Assembly: GCA_945971755.1 (NCBI GenBank)
Contig: CAMFPJ010000061.1
Coordinates: 1-8,318, forward strand
DNA length: 8,318 nucleotides
Direction of reading: 5' to 3'
Origin: an uncultured Clostridia bacterium
GTDB lineage: Bacteria > Bacillota > Clostridia > Oscillospirales > Acutalibacteraceae
Part shown: positions 1-5,957 of the stretch, piece after piece
Numbering within the stretch: position 1 is the first letter of the stretch
Layout: each line of letters begins with the position of its first letter
Notes under the pieces: generated by a model
What the model saw: only the letters and a program-made list of their open reading frames with translations
Told to the model about the DNA's origin: nothing
The model's database searches: none
Translations under genes and position numbers: made by a program

Positions 1-43
1 ACCTAAGCCTTCGTCGGCAGCGTCAGATGTGTATAAGAGACAG
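1..43 (+). other. Illumina Nextera adapter plus i5 index (artefact)
   Basis: This is synthetic library sequence. Bases 11-43 match the Nextera read-1 transposase adapter exactly, ending in the 19-bp Tn5 mosaic end AGATGTGTATAAGAGACAG at 25-43. Bases 3-10 read CTAAGCCT, which is the Nextera i5 index known as S508/N508, and bases 1-2 (AC) are the end of the P5 primer. The biological sequence therefore starts at base 44. The mosaic end should not be read as a natural Tn5 or IS50 end, because the index and primer bases lie outside it. Confidence 0.97.
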
Positions 44-87
44 GTATTTATTTTTTTATTTCTCGTTACGAAAGGGGCGCAGAACAC

Positions 88-492
88 ATGAATATTGCAC
101 TTATGGCACACGATTCAAAAAAAGAATTGATGACACAGTTTTGCATTGCTTATTGCGGAATACTTTCACGGCATAATCTTTGTGCAACCGGCACAACAGG
201 TAAAATTGTTGCTGAAGCAACAGGACTTAAAATTCAACAGTTTTTAAGCGGTCCGCAGGGCGGCGACCAGCAAATCAGTTCAAGAATCGCATGCAACGAA
301 ATTGACTTGCTTTTAATGTTCCGCAACCCCACTGACCCACAGCCTCACGAGCCCAACGACATGACGCTTCTTCGCCTTTGTGATGTTCACAACATTCCGG
401 TTGCCACGAATATTGCTACTGCCGAAGCACTTATTCATGCGCTTGAACGCGGCGACCTTGATTGGCGAGACATTATAAACCCCAAAGATTAA
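88..492 (+). CDS. mgsA: methylglyoxal synthase
   Basis: A cytosolic enzyme of 134 residues that converts dihydroxyacetone phosphate to methylglyoxal and phosphate, a bypass of lower glycolysis. The MGS-like fold signatures are clear: AHD at residues 7-9, the phosphate-binding TGTTG at 34-38, GPQGGDQQ at 55-62 containing the catalytic base D60 (equivalent to E. coli D71), H87 (E. coli H98), and the C-terminal NIPVATN segment at 102-108. The length is close to the usual 130-150 residues, without the E. coli N-terminal extension. The start is supported by AAAGGGG at 71-77, ten bases upstream. The residue aligned with E. coli D101 is N90, but an Asp follows at 91, which may be a lineage variant. 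The gene is first in an apparent operon with hisS and aspS; its promoter is missing because the contig is cut at base 44. Confidence 0.96.
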   Translation: MNIALMAHDSKKELMTQFCIAYCGILSRHNLCATGTTGKIVAEATGLKIQQFLSGPQGGDQQISSRIACNEIDLLLMFRNPTDPQPHEPNDMTLLRLCDVHNIPVATNIATAEALIHALERGDLDWRDIINPKD

Positions 493-498
493 ATTTAT

Positions 499-516
499 GC
501 CTCCCTTTCGGGAGGC
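499..516 (+). terminator. GC-rich hairpin between mgsA and hisS, possible partial terminator
   Basis: A perfect 7-bp stem (GCCTCCC at 499-505 with GGGAGGC at 510-516) closes a TTTC loop, starting seven bases after the mgsA stop. The downstream sequence TAACCTATTATTTG has no real T-run, so efficient intrinsic termination is doubtful. It may attenuate read-through, protect the mgsA 3' end or mark a processing site. I see no good promoter between it and hisS, so hisS probably depends at least partly on read-through. Confidence 0.5.
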
Positions 517-551
517 TAACCTATTATTTGAAGTTTGTTAAGGAGACAAAA

Positions 552-1901
552 ATGGCACTTATTACTAATGCGATTAAAGGAACACAGGACACGCTTCCCG
601 GAGAGGCTTACAAAGTTCAGTACGTCGAGTCTGCTATGCGGGAAACAGCAGAAAATTTCGGATTTCGTGAAATGCGCACCCCTGTTTTTGAGCACACCGA
701 GCTTTTCCAAAGGGGCGTCGGTGAAACAACTGACGTTGTTCAGAAAGAAATGTACACATTTCTTGATAAGGGCGAGCGGTCAATTACACTTCGCCCGGAG
801 GGAACATCAGGCTCAGTAAGAGCTTTTCTTGAGCACGGGCTTTTTAACGAGGCACTTCCGCAGAAGATTTATTACCTTACTTCCTGCTATCGTTACGAGA
901 AACCGCAGGCAGGCAGACTTCGTGAGTTCCATCAATTCGGAGTTGAGTGCTTCGGTGCGGGGGAACCTGCCGCAGATGCAGAGGCAATTTCTCTTGCCAA
1001 TGAAATTTTTAATTATCTGGGAATTGACGGCTTAAGCCTTGAGATTAACTCAATCGGTTGCCCTGTGTGCAGAAAAGAATATCACAAGGCGCTTAAAGAG
1101 TATTTTGAAAAATATAAAGATGACCTTTGCGAAACATGCCTTGGCAGACTTGACAGAAACCCCATGAGAATTCTTGACTGTAAAAGCCCCGTTTGCCGGG
1201 AAATTGCAAAGGGAGCCCCCACGGTACTTGAGTATTTGTGTGATGACTGCAAAGCTCACTTTGAGGGTGTAAAAAAGTACCTTGACGCAATGGATATTAA
1301 ATATACGGTTAATCCACAGATTGTTCGCGGACTTGATTATTACACAAGAACGGTTTTTGAGTTTGTATCAAATGAAATCGGCGCGCAGGGTACTGTTTGC
1401 GGCGGCGGCAGATATGACGGACTTATCGGTGAAATGGGCGGAAACCCGCTTCCCGCTTGCGGATTCGGACTTGGAATTGAGCGGCTTTTGTTACTTATGG
1501 ATAAGAAGAATGCAGAATTCCCCGAGCCGAAGAAAACTGACCTTTACATTGCTTCAATGGGAGAAAATGCAAACTTTAAGGCGGCAGAGATTGCAAAAGA
1601 CCTTCGTTCAGAGGGACTTTGCGTTCAGTTTGACACAGTAGGCAGAGGCTTTAAGGCACAAATGAAATATGCAAATAAAATCGGAGCTTCTTATGTCCTT
1701 GTTCTCGGTGATAATGAGCTTGAGACAGGAGAAATTAAACTTAAAAATATGGCAGACGGCAAAGAACGTGAAATGAATTTAGATACTTTCACAGAAAATT
1801 TTCAGTCTGTAGTGATTAAAGATGCTATGGAAGGTTTTGAGTCACTGGGACTAAAGCTTGACGAAGAAACCGCCGCAGCACTTTTCGGAGGTAACGAGTG
1901 A
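552..1901 (+). CDS. hisS: histidyl-tRNA synthetase
   Basis: A class II aminoacyl-tRNA synthetase of 449 residues that charges tRNA-His in the cytosol. Visible in order: motif 1 region (about 39-60), TLRPEGT at 79-85, motif 2 (SCYRYEKPQAGRLREFHQFG, 111-130), the HisRS-specific RGLDYYTRT at 259-267 with the catalytic-type R259, GGGRYDGL at 284-291, motif 3 (GFGLGIERLLLL, 304-315), and the C-terminal anticodon-binding domain from about 329. An insertion at 165-235 carries four cysteine pairs (C170/C173, C193/C196, C210/C215, C230/C233). A tail of about 37 residues follows the anticodon domain. The start is the ATG at 552, preceded by TAAGGAG at 539-545. An in-frame extension back to 462 would overlap mgsA and add unrelated residues, so it is rejected. 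The stop TGA shares its last base with the aspS ATG. No T-box leader fits in the 59-base gap upstream. Confidence 0.98.
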   Translation: MALITNAIKGTQDTLPGEAYKVQYVESAMRETAENFGFREMRTPVFEHTELFQRGVGETTDVVQKEMYTFLDKGERSITLRPEGTSGSVRAFLEHGLFNEALPQKIYYLTSCYRYEKPQAGRLREFHQFGVECFGAGEPAADAEAISLANEIFNYLGIDGLSLEINSIGCPVCRKEYHKALKEYFEKYKDDLCETCLGRLDRNPMRILDCKSPVCREIAKGAPTVLEYLCDDCKAHFEGVKKYLDAMDIKYTVNPQIVRGLDYYTRTVFEFVSNEIGAQGTVCGGGRYDGLIGEMGGNPLPACGFGLGIERLLLLMDKKNAEFPEPKKTDLYIASMGENANFKAAEIAKDLRSEGLCVQFDTVGRGFKAQMKYANKIGASYVLVLGDNELETGEIKLKNMADGKEREMNLDTFTENFQSVVIKDAMEGFESLGLKLDEETAAALFGGNE

Positions 1902-3679
1902 TGGATAAAATGACCGGACTTAAAAGAACCGACTATTGCGGAGTTTTTACAATGGCAGACGTTGGCAGAGAGGTTACAGTTTGCGGCTTTGCACAGCGCA
2001 GAAGAGATTTAGGCTCACTTATCTTCATTGACCTTCGTGACAGAACAGGTATTGTTCAGTTAGCATTCGGCGAAACAACAGACAAAGAGGTATTCGACAA
2101 GGCTTTCACTGTTCGCAGTGAATATGTGCTTATGGCAAAAGGCACAGTTCGTGAGCGTTCTTCAAAAAACAAGGAAATTCCCACAGGTGACATTGAAATT
2201 GACGTTGCCGATTTAAGAATTTTAAGTGTCAGTGAAACTCCTCCCTTTGAAATTGCAAAGGCAGATGAGGTTGGCGATGAAACAACCCTTAAATACCGTT
2301 ACTTAAATCTTCGTAATGAAAAACTCACAAAAAATATTCTTATGCGTCACAAAATTGCAAAGATTGCCCGTGAGTATTTTTACGATAACGACTTTATCGA
2401 AATTGAAACTCCAATGATGATTAAGTCAACTCCCGAGGGCGCCCGTGACTATGTTGTACCGAGCCGAATTCACAACGGAAAATTCTATGCGCTCCCTCAA
2501 AGTCCGCAGATTTACAAGCAGCTTTTAATGGTATCGGGCTTTGACCGTTACATTCAGCTTGCCCGTTGCTTCAGAGATGAAGATTTGCGTGCAGACCGCC
2601 AGCCTGAATTTACTCAAATTGACCTTGAAATGAGTTTCGTTGAAACTGACGACATTATGGATATGGCAGAGGGCTTTGTAAGAAAGCTTATGAAGGAAAC
2701 TATTGATGTTGATATTCAATTTCCGCTTCCGCGCCTTACCTTTGCCGATGCTATGAACAAATACGGCTCGGACAAGCCGGACACCCGTTTTGATATGCTC
2801 ATTGAGGATATTTCCGACTGGGCAAACGGAACTGATTTTGTTGTGTTCAAGAATGCTGTTGAAAACGGTGGAAGTGTCAAAGCTATTGTTGCAAAGAATG
2901 CGGCGGCTGTTTACACAAGAAAGAAAATTGATAAACTCACCGAACAGGCAAAGGGAATCGGTGCAAAGGGTCTTGCTTACATTCGCTGGGCTGACGAGGA
3001 GCCGAACTGCTCATTCCAGAAATTCTTAAAAGAGGGCGAGCTTTCTGCTCTTATTGAAAAATTAAGGGTAGAAAAAGGCGACTGTGTATTCATTATCAGT
3101 GACAAGACAAGCCTTGCACTCTCAGTTATGGGCGCACTTCGTTTAACTGTTGCGAAAGAACTTGACATTATCCCTAAAGGCAAGTGGAACTTCCTTTGGA
3201 TAACGGAAATGCCGTTCTTTGAGTATGATGAAGAGTCAGGTGAGTGGCTTGCAATGCACCACCCGTTCACAATGCCTCTTGACGAGTGCATTCCTTACCT
3301 TGATACAGACAAAGCAAATGTCAGAGCAAAGGCATTTGACTTAGTTCTTAACGGAACGGAGCTTTCTTCCGGCTCAATGAGAATTACCGACCCTGAGCTT
3401 CAAAATAAAATGTTCTCACTCCTCGGTATGGAAAAAGAAGAAATTGATGCTAAATTCGGTTTCCTTGTTGAAGCGTATAAATACGCAGCACCGCCTCACG
3501 GTGGTATGGGAATAGGTCTTGACAGGCTTTCCATGCTTATTTGCGGTGCCGACTCACTTCGTGACGTTACCGCATTCCCGAAAGTACAGAATGCAAGCGA
3601 GCTTATGAGTGGTGCACCGTCATTTATTGACACAATTCAGCTTGACGAACTGGGAATTGACTTAAAAACAAAGGAATAA
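1901..3679 (+). CDS. aspS: aspartyl-tRNA synthetase, bacterial type with GAD domain
   Basis: A class IIb synthetase of 592 residues, the usual length for bacterial AspRS. The N-terminal OB-fold anticodon domain covers about 10-115 and includes RRRDLGSLIFIDLRD at 33-47. The catalytic core starts near 135 with the QSPQ loop at 200-203 and motif 2 (RCFRDEDLRADRQPEFTQID, 222-241). A bacterial GAD insertion spans roughly 290-425, and motif 3 (GMGIGLDRLSML) is at 535-546. The Leu in RRRDL (L36) matches the E. coli discriminating enzyme rather than the His found there in the P. aeruginosa non-discriminating enzyme, which fits with asnS being present nearby. The ATG at 1901 overlaps the hisS TGA by one base and has GGAGGT at 1887-1892 with eight-base spacing; a GTG one codon earlier (1898) is a weaker alternative. 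Translational coupling with hisS is likely. Confidence 0.98.
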   Translation: MDKMTGLKRTDYCGVFTMADVGREVTVCGFAQRRRDLGSLIFIDLRDRTGIVQLAFGETTDKEVFDKAFTVRSEYVLMAKGTVRERSSKNKEIPTGDIEIDVADLRILSVSETPPFEIAKADEVGDETTLKYRYLNLRNEKLTKNILMRHKIAKIAREYFYDNDFIEIETPMMIKSTPEGARDYVVPSRIHNGKFYALPQSPQIYKQLLMVSGFDRYIQLARCFRDEDLRADRQPEFTQIDLEMSFVETDDIMDMAEGFVRKLMKETIDVDIQFPLPRLTFADAMNKYGSDKPDTRFDMLIEDISDWANGTDFVVFKNAVENGGSVKAIVAKNAAAVYTRKKIDKLTEQAKGIGAKGLAYIRWADEEPNCSFQKFLKEGELSALIEKLRVEKGDCVFIISDKTSLALSVMGALRLTVAKELDIIPKGKWNFLWITEMPFFEYDEESGEWLAMHHPFTMPLDECIPYLDTDKANVRAKAFDLVLNGTELSSGSMRITDPELQNKMFSLLGMEKEEIDAKFGFLVEAYKYAAPPHGGMGIGLDRLSMLICGADSLRDVTAFPKVQNASELMSGAPSFIDTIQLDELGIDLKTKE

Positions 3680-3682
3680 ATT

Positions 3683-3940
3683 ATGAAAAAGTTTTTCTTG
3701 ACACTCTTTTTATTCGCCGCATTTTCGGTTAATGCTTTTGCGGTGAACGACAACCGAATACCGCTGACCCCAACAATAACGCCGTTGCGAATTTTCTTTG
3801 CGGTGTTAGCTGTAATCGGTTTTGTTGTAGTAGAGTATTATTTTAATAAGATTCGTGAAGAGAGAGTTGCAACTCGCCACGAGCGTTACCAAAAGAAAAT
3901 GGCAAAAATTAAAGAGAAAAAAGAGAAGAAAAATAAATAA
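3683..3940 (+). CDS. small exported or membrane protein, Lys-rich C-terminus, unknown function
   Basis: An 85-residue protein that I do not recognise. It starts with MKK and a hydrophobic stretch (4-17) ending in NAFA, which looks like a signal peptide with a possible cleavage after A20. A short polar segment follows (21-33), then a second hydrophobic helix (about 36-52), then a strongly basic tail with KKMAKIKEKKEKKNK at 71-85. If the first segment is cleaved, the protein is a single-pass membrane protein with a positively charged cytoplasmic tail; if not, it is a hairpin with both ends inside. The basic tail could touch nucleic acid, ribosomes or acidic lipid, but nothing shows which. The ATG lies 3 bases after the aspS stop, with AAGGA at 3671-3675 inside the end of aspS, so it is translated from the synthetase operon. 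Confidence 0.8.
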   Translation: MKKFFLTLFLFAAFSVNAFAVNDNRIPLTPTITPLRIFFAVLAVIGFVVVEYYFNKIREERVATRHERYQKKMAKIKEKKEKKNK

Positions 3941-3958
3941 ATAATTTAGCTACTAAAA

Positions 3959-3986
3959 AAGGACTAATGGAAAACCATTAGTCCTT
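3959..3986. terminator. bidirectional intrinsic terminator between convergent genes
   Basis: A perfect 12-bp stem (3959-3970 with 3975-3986) closes an AAAA loop. On the plus strand it lies 19 bases after the small membrane-protein gene and is followed by AAATTTT, a modest T-tract. On the minus strand the same stem runs into a TTTTTT run made by the A-run at 3955-3960, a better terminator for transcripts from the DUF559 gene. It probably serves both directions. Confidence 0.85.
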
Positions 3987-4000
3987 AAATTTTGTGAAAT

Positions 4001-4054
4001 GGCTCCCTTGTGTAAAGGGAGCTGGCAAACCTTTAGGTTTGACTGAGGGATTGT
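4001..4054 (+). repeat. left terminal inverted repeat of the DUF559 element
   Basis: It contains two hairpins. The outer one has an 8-bp stem (4002-4009 with 4015-4022, loop GTGTA). The inner one has a perfect 7-bp stem (CAAACCT at 4026-4032 with AGGTTTG at 4035-4041, loop TT). The conserved inner tail GAGGGATTG is at 4045-4053. The DUF559 gene ends inside it: its stop codon (4033-4035) lies in the inner hairpin, and residues QSLSQT are encoded by the repeat. Confidence 0.8.
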
Positions 4055-4398
4055 AATATTATATTATCTAAATATTCACAAACCCCGTCGAAGTTTTGAT
4101 TTATTTCGTTGTTTGGTATTCTAATTATTCTTAATCCATATTGCTCAAGAAATTTTGTTCTTTCTTTATCGTATTTTATTGCATCTTCTTCAAAATGCTG
4201 CGAGCCATCAAGTTCAATAACAAGCTTTGCTTTTGCACAGTAAAAATCTACAATATAATTACCTAATATTTTTTGACGAATAAAATGAATGTTTTTCTGC
4301 TTTAGATAATCATACCAAAGATGTCGTTCTTCTGGTGTCATATTTTTACGCAGAGATTTTGCAAAGGGTAAAAGTTTTTTATTGTGTTTTCTTTCCAA
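4033..4398 (-). CDS. DUF559 domain protein, Vsr-like / PD-(D/E)XK-type endonuclease
   Basis: A protein of about 121 residues in the DUF559 family, related by fold to very-short-patch-repair and other restriction-like endonucleases. The N-terminus carries the family hallmark LRKNMTPEERHLWYDYL (about 16-32). The nuclease core shows a VDFYCAKAKLVIELDG segment (about 50-65), where the Asp of VDF and the Glu-Asp of ELDG are the likely metal-binding acids, followed by QH and by YGLRIIRIPNNEI near 87-99. The family is known as predicted nucleases; the substrate here is unknown. The start is uncertain. TTG at 4398 has GGAGGG seven bases upstream; TTG at 4404 is two codons earlier but has almost no spacing; the first ATG (4341) would cut into the conserved N-terminus. 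The gene lies wholly within an inverted-repeat element and borrows both its ribosome site and its stop codon from the repeats. Confidence 0.85.
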   Translation of the reverse strand: MERKHNKKLLPFAKSLRKNMTPEERHLWYDYLKQKNIHFIRQKILGNYIVDFYCAKAKLVIELDGSQHFEEDAIKYDKERTKFLEQYGLRIIRIPNNEINQNFDGVCEYLDNIILQSLSQT

Positions 4399-4400
4399 AA

Positions 4401-4451
4401 GCAATCCCTCCGTTTCGCTTCGCTCAACACCTCCCTTTACACAAGGGAGGC
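4401..4451 (-). repeat. right terminal inverted repeat of the DUF559 element
   Basis: Read on the minus strand this copy matches the left end closely. The outer hairpin is an 8-bp stem (4430-4437 with 4443-4450, loop TACAC on the plus strand). In the outer 24 bases the two copies differ at only two positions, and these pair with each other: G:C at the base of the left stem is C:G here. The inner half has diverged, with only a weak GC-GAA-GC hairpin, but the tail GAGGGATTG is retained and supplies the ribosome site of the nuclease gene. Confidence 0.8.
4406..4411 (-). promoter_or_regulatory. ribosome binding site of the DUF559 gene, inside the terminal repeat
   Basis: GGAGGG on the minus strand, part of the conserved repeat tail GAGGGATTG. 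It favours TTG at 4398 (seven-base spacing) over TTG at 4404 (one base). The same tail at the other end of the element is read as antisense coding sequence. Confidence 0.6.
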
Positions 4452-4473
4452 TTAAAATTACATATATAAAAAT

Positions 4474-4493
4474 GGCGGGAGCAAGCCCCCACC
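4474..4493 (-). terminator. intrinsic terminator of asnS
   Basis: On the minus strand GGTGGGGG pairs with CTCCCGCC as an 8-bp stem around a CTTG loop, followed at once by ATTTTTATATATG. Two of the pairs are G-U wobbles in minus-strand RNA and would be A-C mismatches in plus-strand RNA, so the hairpin is directional and serves asnS, which ends 78 bases upstream. Confidence 0.8.
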
Positions 4494-4502
4494 CTACATT
4501 AT

Positions 4503-4570
4503 TTAATTTCGTGCAAATAAATTTTTAGTTTTCGCAAATTTAGTGCGAATTTCGTGGCGAGGTTCTCGCC
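4503..4570 (-). other. structured asnS 3' untranslated segment of unknown role
   Basis: Between the asnS stop and its terminator lie two further hairpins. GGCGAG (4556-4561) pairs with CTCGCC (4565-4570) around GTT and starts immediately after the stop codon. TTCGCA (4531-4536) pairs with TGCGAA (4544-4549) around a seven-base AT-rich loop. Neither has a T-tract on the minus strand. The string AATTTCGTG occurs twice (4505-4513 and 4548-4556), bracketing the segment. It may be a 3' UTR structure or the remnant of another small repeat. Confidence 0.4.
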
Positions 4571-5926
4571 TTAAAATTCAAGTGCGCCGTAGGTTCTTGG
4601 ATATGGAAGAACGTCACGGATATTCTGTACGCCGGTTGCGTAGATAAGAAGTCTTTCAAAGCCCATGCCGAAGCCCGAGTGTGTACAACCGCCGAATTTT
4701 CGAAGGTTTACATACCAGTACATAGCCTCTTTTGAAATTCCGAGTTCGTCCATACGGGCTGTGAGCTTGTCGTAGTCGGTTTCTCTTTCGCTGCCGCCCA
4801 TAAGCTCGCCTGCTTCGGGAACGAGTAAGTCAACTGCACCTACTGTTTCGCCGTCATCATTTTGATACATATAAAAAGCCTTAATATCTTTCGGCCAGTC
4901 GTAAATAAATACGGGAGCGTCAAAATATTCTTCGGTAAGGTACTTTTCGTGCTCTTTCGCAAGGTCCTCGCCGTACTGCGGCTTAAACTTAAAGTCCTTA
5001 CCTGAATTTTTAAGAAGTGTGATAGCTTCTTTGTGGGTAATACGGTGAATTTTTGAATCAATAACCTTTTGCATGCGCTCACGAAGTGAAAGATGAGTGT
5101 ATGTTTCAAGGAATGTGAGTTCATCGTCACACTTTTTAAGAATTTTCTGAAGAACGCATTTAAGAAAATCTTCCTCAATGTTCATCAGTTCCTCAAGATT
5201 GCAGAACGCAATTTCAGGCTCAATCATCCAAAACTCAGCCGCATGGGTGGGAGTAACCGAGTGTTCTGCTCTGAAAGTCGGACCGAATGTGTAAATCTTG
5301 CTGAATGCCATTGCGAAGGTTTCGCCCTCAAGCTGACCTGTAACCGCAAGGGAAGTGGGCTTGCCGAAAAAGTCTTTATTATAGTCAAATTTTTCGTCCG
5401 TAGGGTCAAGGCTTGTTACGGTAAATGTGTTTCCCGCACCCTCTGCGTCATTAGCGGTTAAAAGCGGAGTGTGAACGTAAACATAGCCGTTTTCCTGGAA
5501 ATATTCGTGAATTGCCATAGCCGCAACGCTTCTTACACGGAACACAGCCTGGAAAAGTCTTGTTCTCGGGCGAAGATAAGCAATTTCACGCAAAAATTCA
5601 AGTGAGTGACGCTTTGGCTGAAGGGGATAATCCTCAGGGCAGTCGCCGACTACTTTAATGTCGGTTGTATTTATTTCGATTTTTTCGCCGTTTTCTACAA
5701 CTGCACCTGTAATTTCAATAGCGGCGCCAATGTGTATTGTGCTGATTTTTGCAAATTCGGGGTTTTTGTCGTCATAAACTAACTGAATAGAATTAAAGCA
5801 AGTACCGTCAAAGAAATCAATAAAGCCGATGCTTTTCTGCTTACGGTGGTTTCTAACCCAGCCGTGGAGAGAAACTTCTTTGCCGATAAATTCAGATTTT
5901 TTCTCATAAAGTTCTCTTAAATCCAT
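4571..5926 (-). CDS. asnS: asparaginyl-tRNA synthetase
   Basis: A class IIb synthetase of 451 residues that charges tRNA-Asn directly. The OB-fold anticodon domain is at about 15-95 (VSLHGWVRNHRKQKSIGFI). The catalytic core includes an AsnRS-type stretch with VTGQLEGE (195-202) and YTFGPTFRAE (212-221), the motif 2 region continuing to EFWMIEPE (231-238), GELMGGSERE (373-382), and motif 3 (HSGFGMGFERLL, 416-427). The closing RDVLPYPRTYGALEF is typical of AsnRS. Length is normal. The motif 2 loop reads HSVTPTHAAEFW, where E. coli has NSNTSRHLAEFW, so the usual Arg before His is Thr. ATG at 5926 has GAGAGG (5935-5940) eight bases upstream. It has its own near-consensus promoter and a directional terminator, so it is a monocistronic unit, although read-through from the GH28 gene upstream is possible. 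Confidence 0.97.
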   Translation of the reverse strand: MDLRELYEKKSEFIGKEVSLHGWVRNHRKQKSIGFIDFFDGTCFNSIQLVYDDKNPEFAKISTIHIGAAIEITGAVVENGEKIEINTTDIKVVGDCPEDYPLQPKRHSLEFLREIAYLRPRTRLFQAVFRVRSVAAMAIHEYFQENGYVYVHTPLLTANDAEGAGNTFTVTSLDPTDEKFDYNKDFFGKPTSLAVTGQLEGETFAMAFSKIYTFGPTFRAEHSVTPTHAAEFWMIEPEIAFCNLEELMNIEEDFLKCVLQKILKKCDDELTFLETYTHLSLRERMQKVIDSKIHRITHKEAITLLKNSGKDFKFKPQYGEDLAKEHEKYLTEEYFDAPVFIYDWPKDIKAFYMYQNDDGETVGAVDLLVPEAGELMGGSERETDYDKLTARMDELGISKEAMYWYVNLRKFGGCTHSGFGMGFERLLIYATGVQNIRDVLPYPRTYGALEF

Positions 5927-5957
5927 TTTTTTCGCCTCTCAAAAAATACTGGAAAAT

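Larger units (their letters stand above)
4001..4451 (-). mobile_element. compact palindrome-ended element carrying a DUF559 endonuclease gene
   Basis: About 450 bp bounded by imperfect terminal inverted repeats of 51-54 bases. Each end begins with a hairpin whose core is CTCCCTTGTGTAAAGGGAG and finishes inward with GAGGGATTG. Only one gene lies between them, on the minus strand, encoding a DUF559/Vsr-like nuclease. There is no transposase. The element sits between two terminators of convergent housekeeping genes, a neutral insertion site. No target-site duplication is evident at the borders (AAAT on the left, TTAA on the right). I recall similar repeat-flanked DUF559 genes from other clostridial genomes, but mobility here is an inference from the structure and cannot be shown from one copy. 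Confidence 0.65.

Noticed and set aside
25..43. Natural Tn5/IS50 mosaic end
   Set aside because: It is preceded by the full Nextera adapter, an index and primer bases, so it is a library artefact.
462..551. Upstream in-frame extension of hisS
   Set aside because: It would overlap mgsA and run through the intergenic hairpin; ATG 552 has TAAGGAG at the right distance and begins the usual HisRS N-terminus.
493..551. Possible T-box or other riboswitch before hisS
   Set aside because: The gap is only 59 bases and contains one simple hairpin; there is no T-box sequence or antiterminator.
4001..4451. CRISPR-like or tandem repeat structure
   Set aside because: There are only two copies, inverted, with a coding sequence between them; no spacer array is present.
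3997..4458. Target-site duplication around the DUF559 element
   Set aside because: AAAT on the left and an AAAT four to seven bases beyond the right border are not adjacent to both ends, and the sequence is AT-rich enough for chance.
5093..5461. Plus-strand open frame antisense to asnS
   Set aside because: It mirrors the conserved asnS coding frame and shows no recognisable motif or ribosome site.
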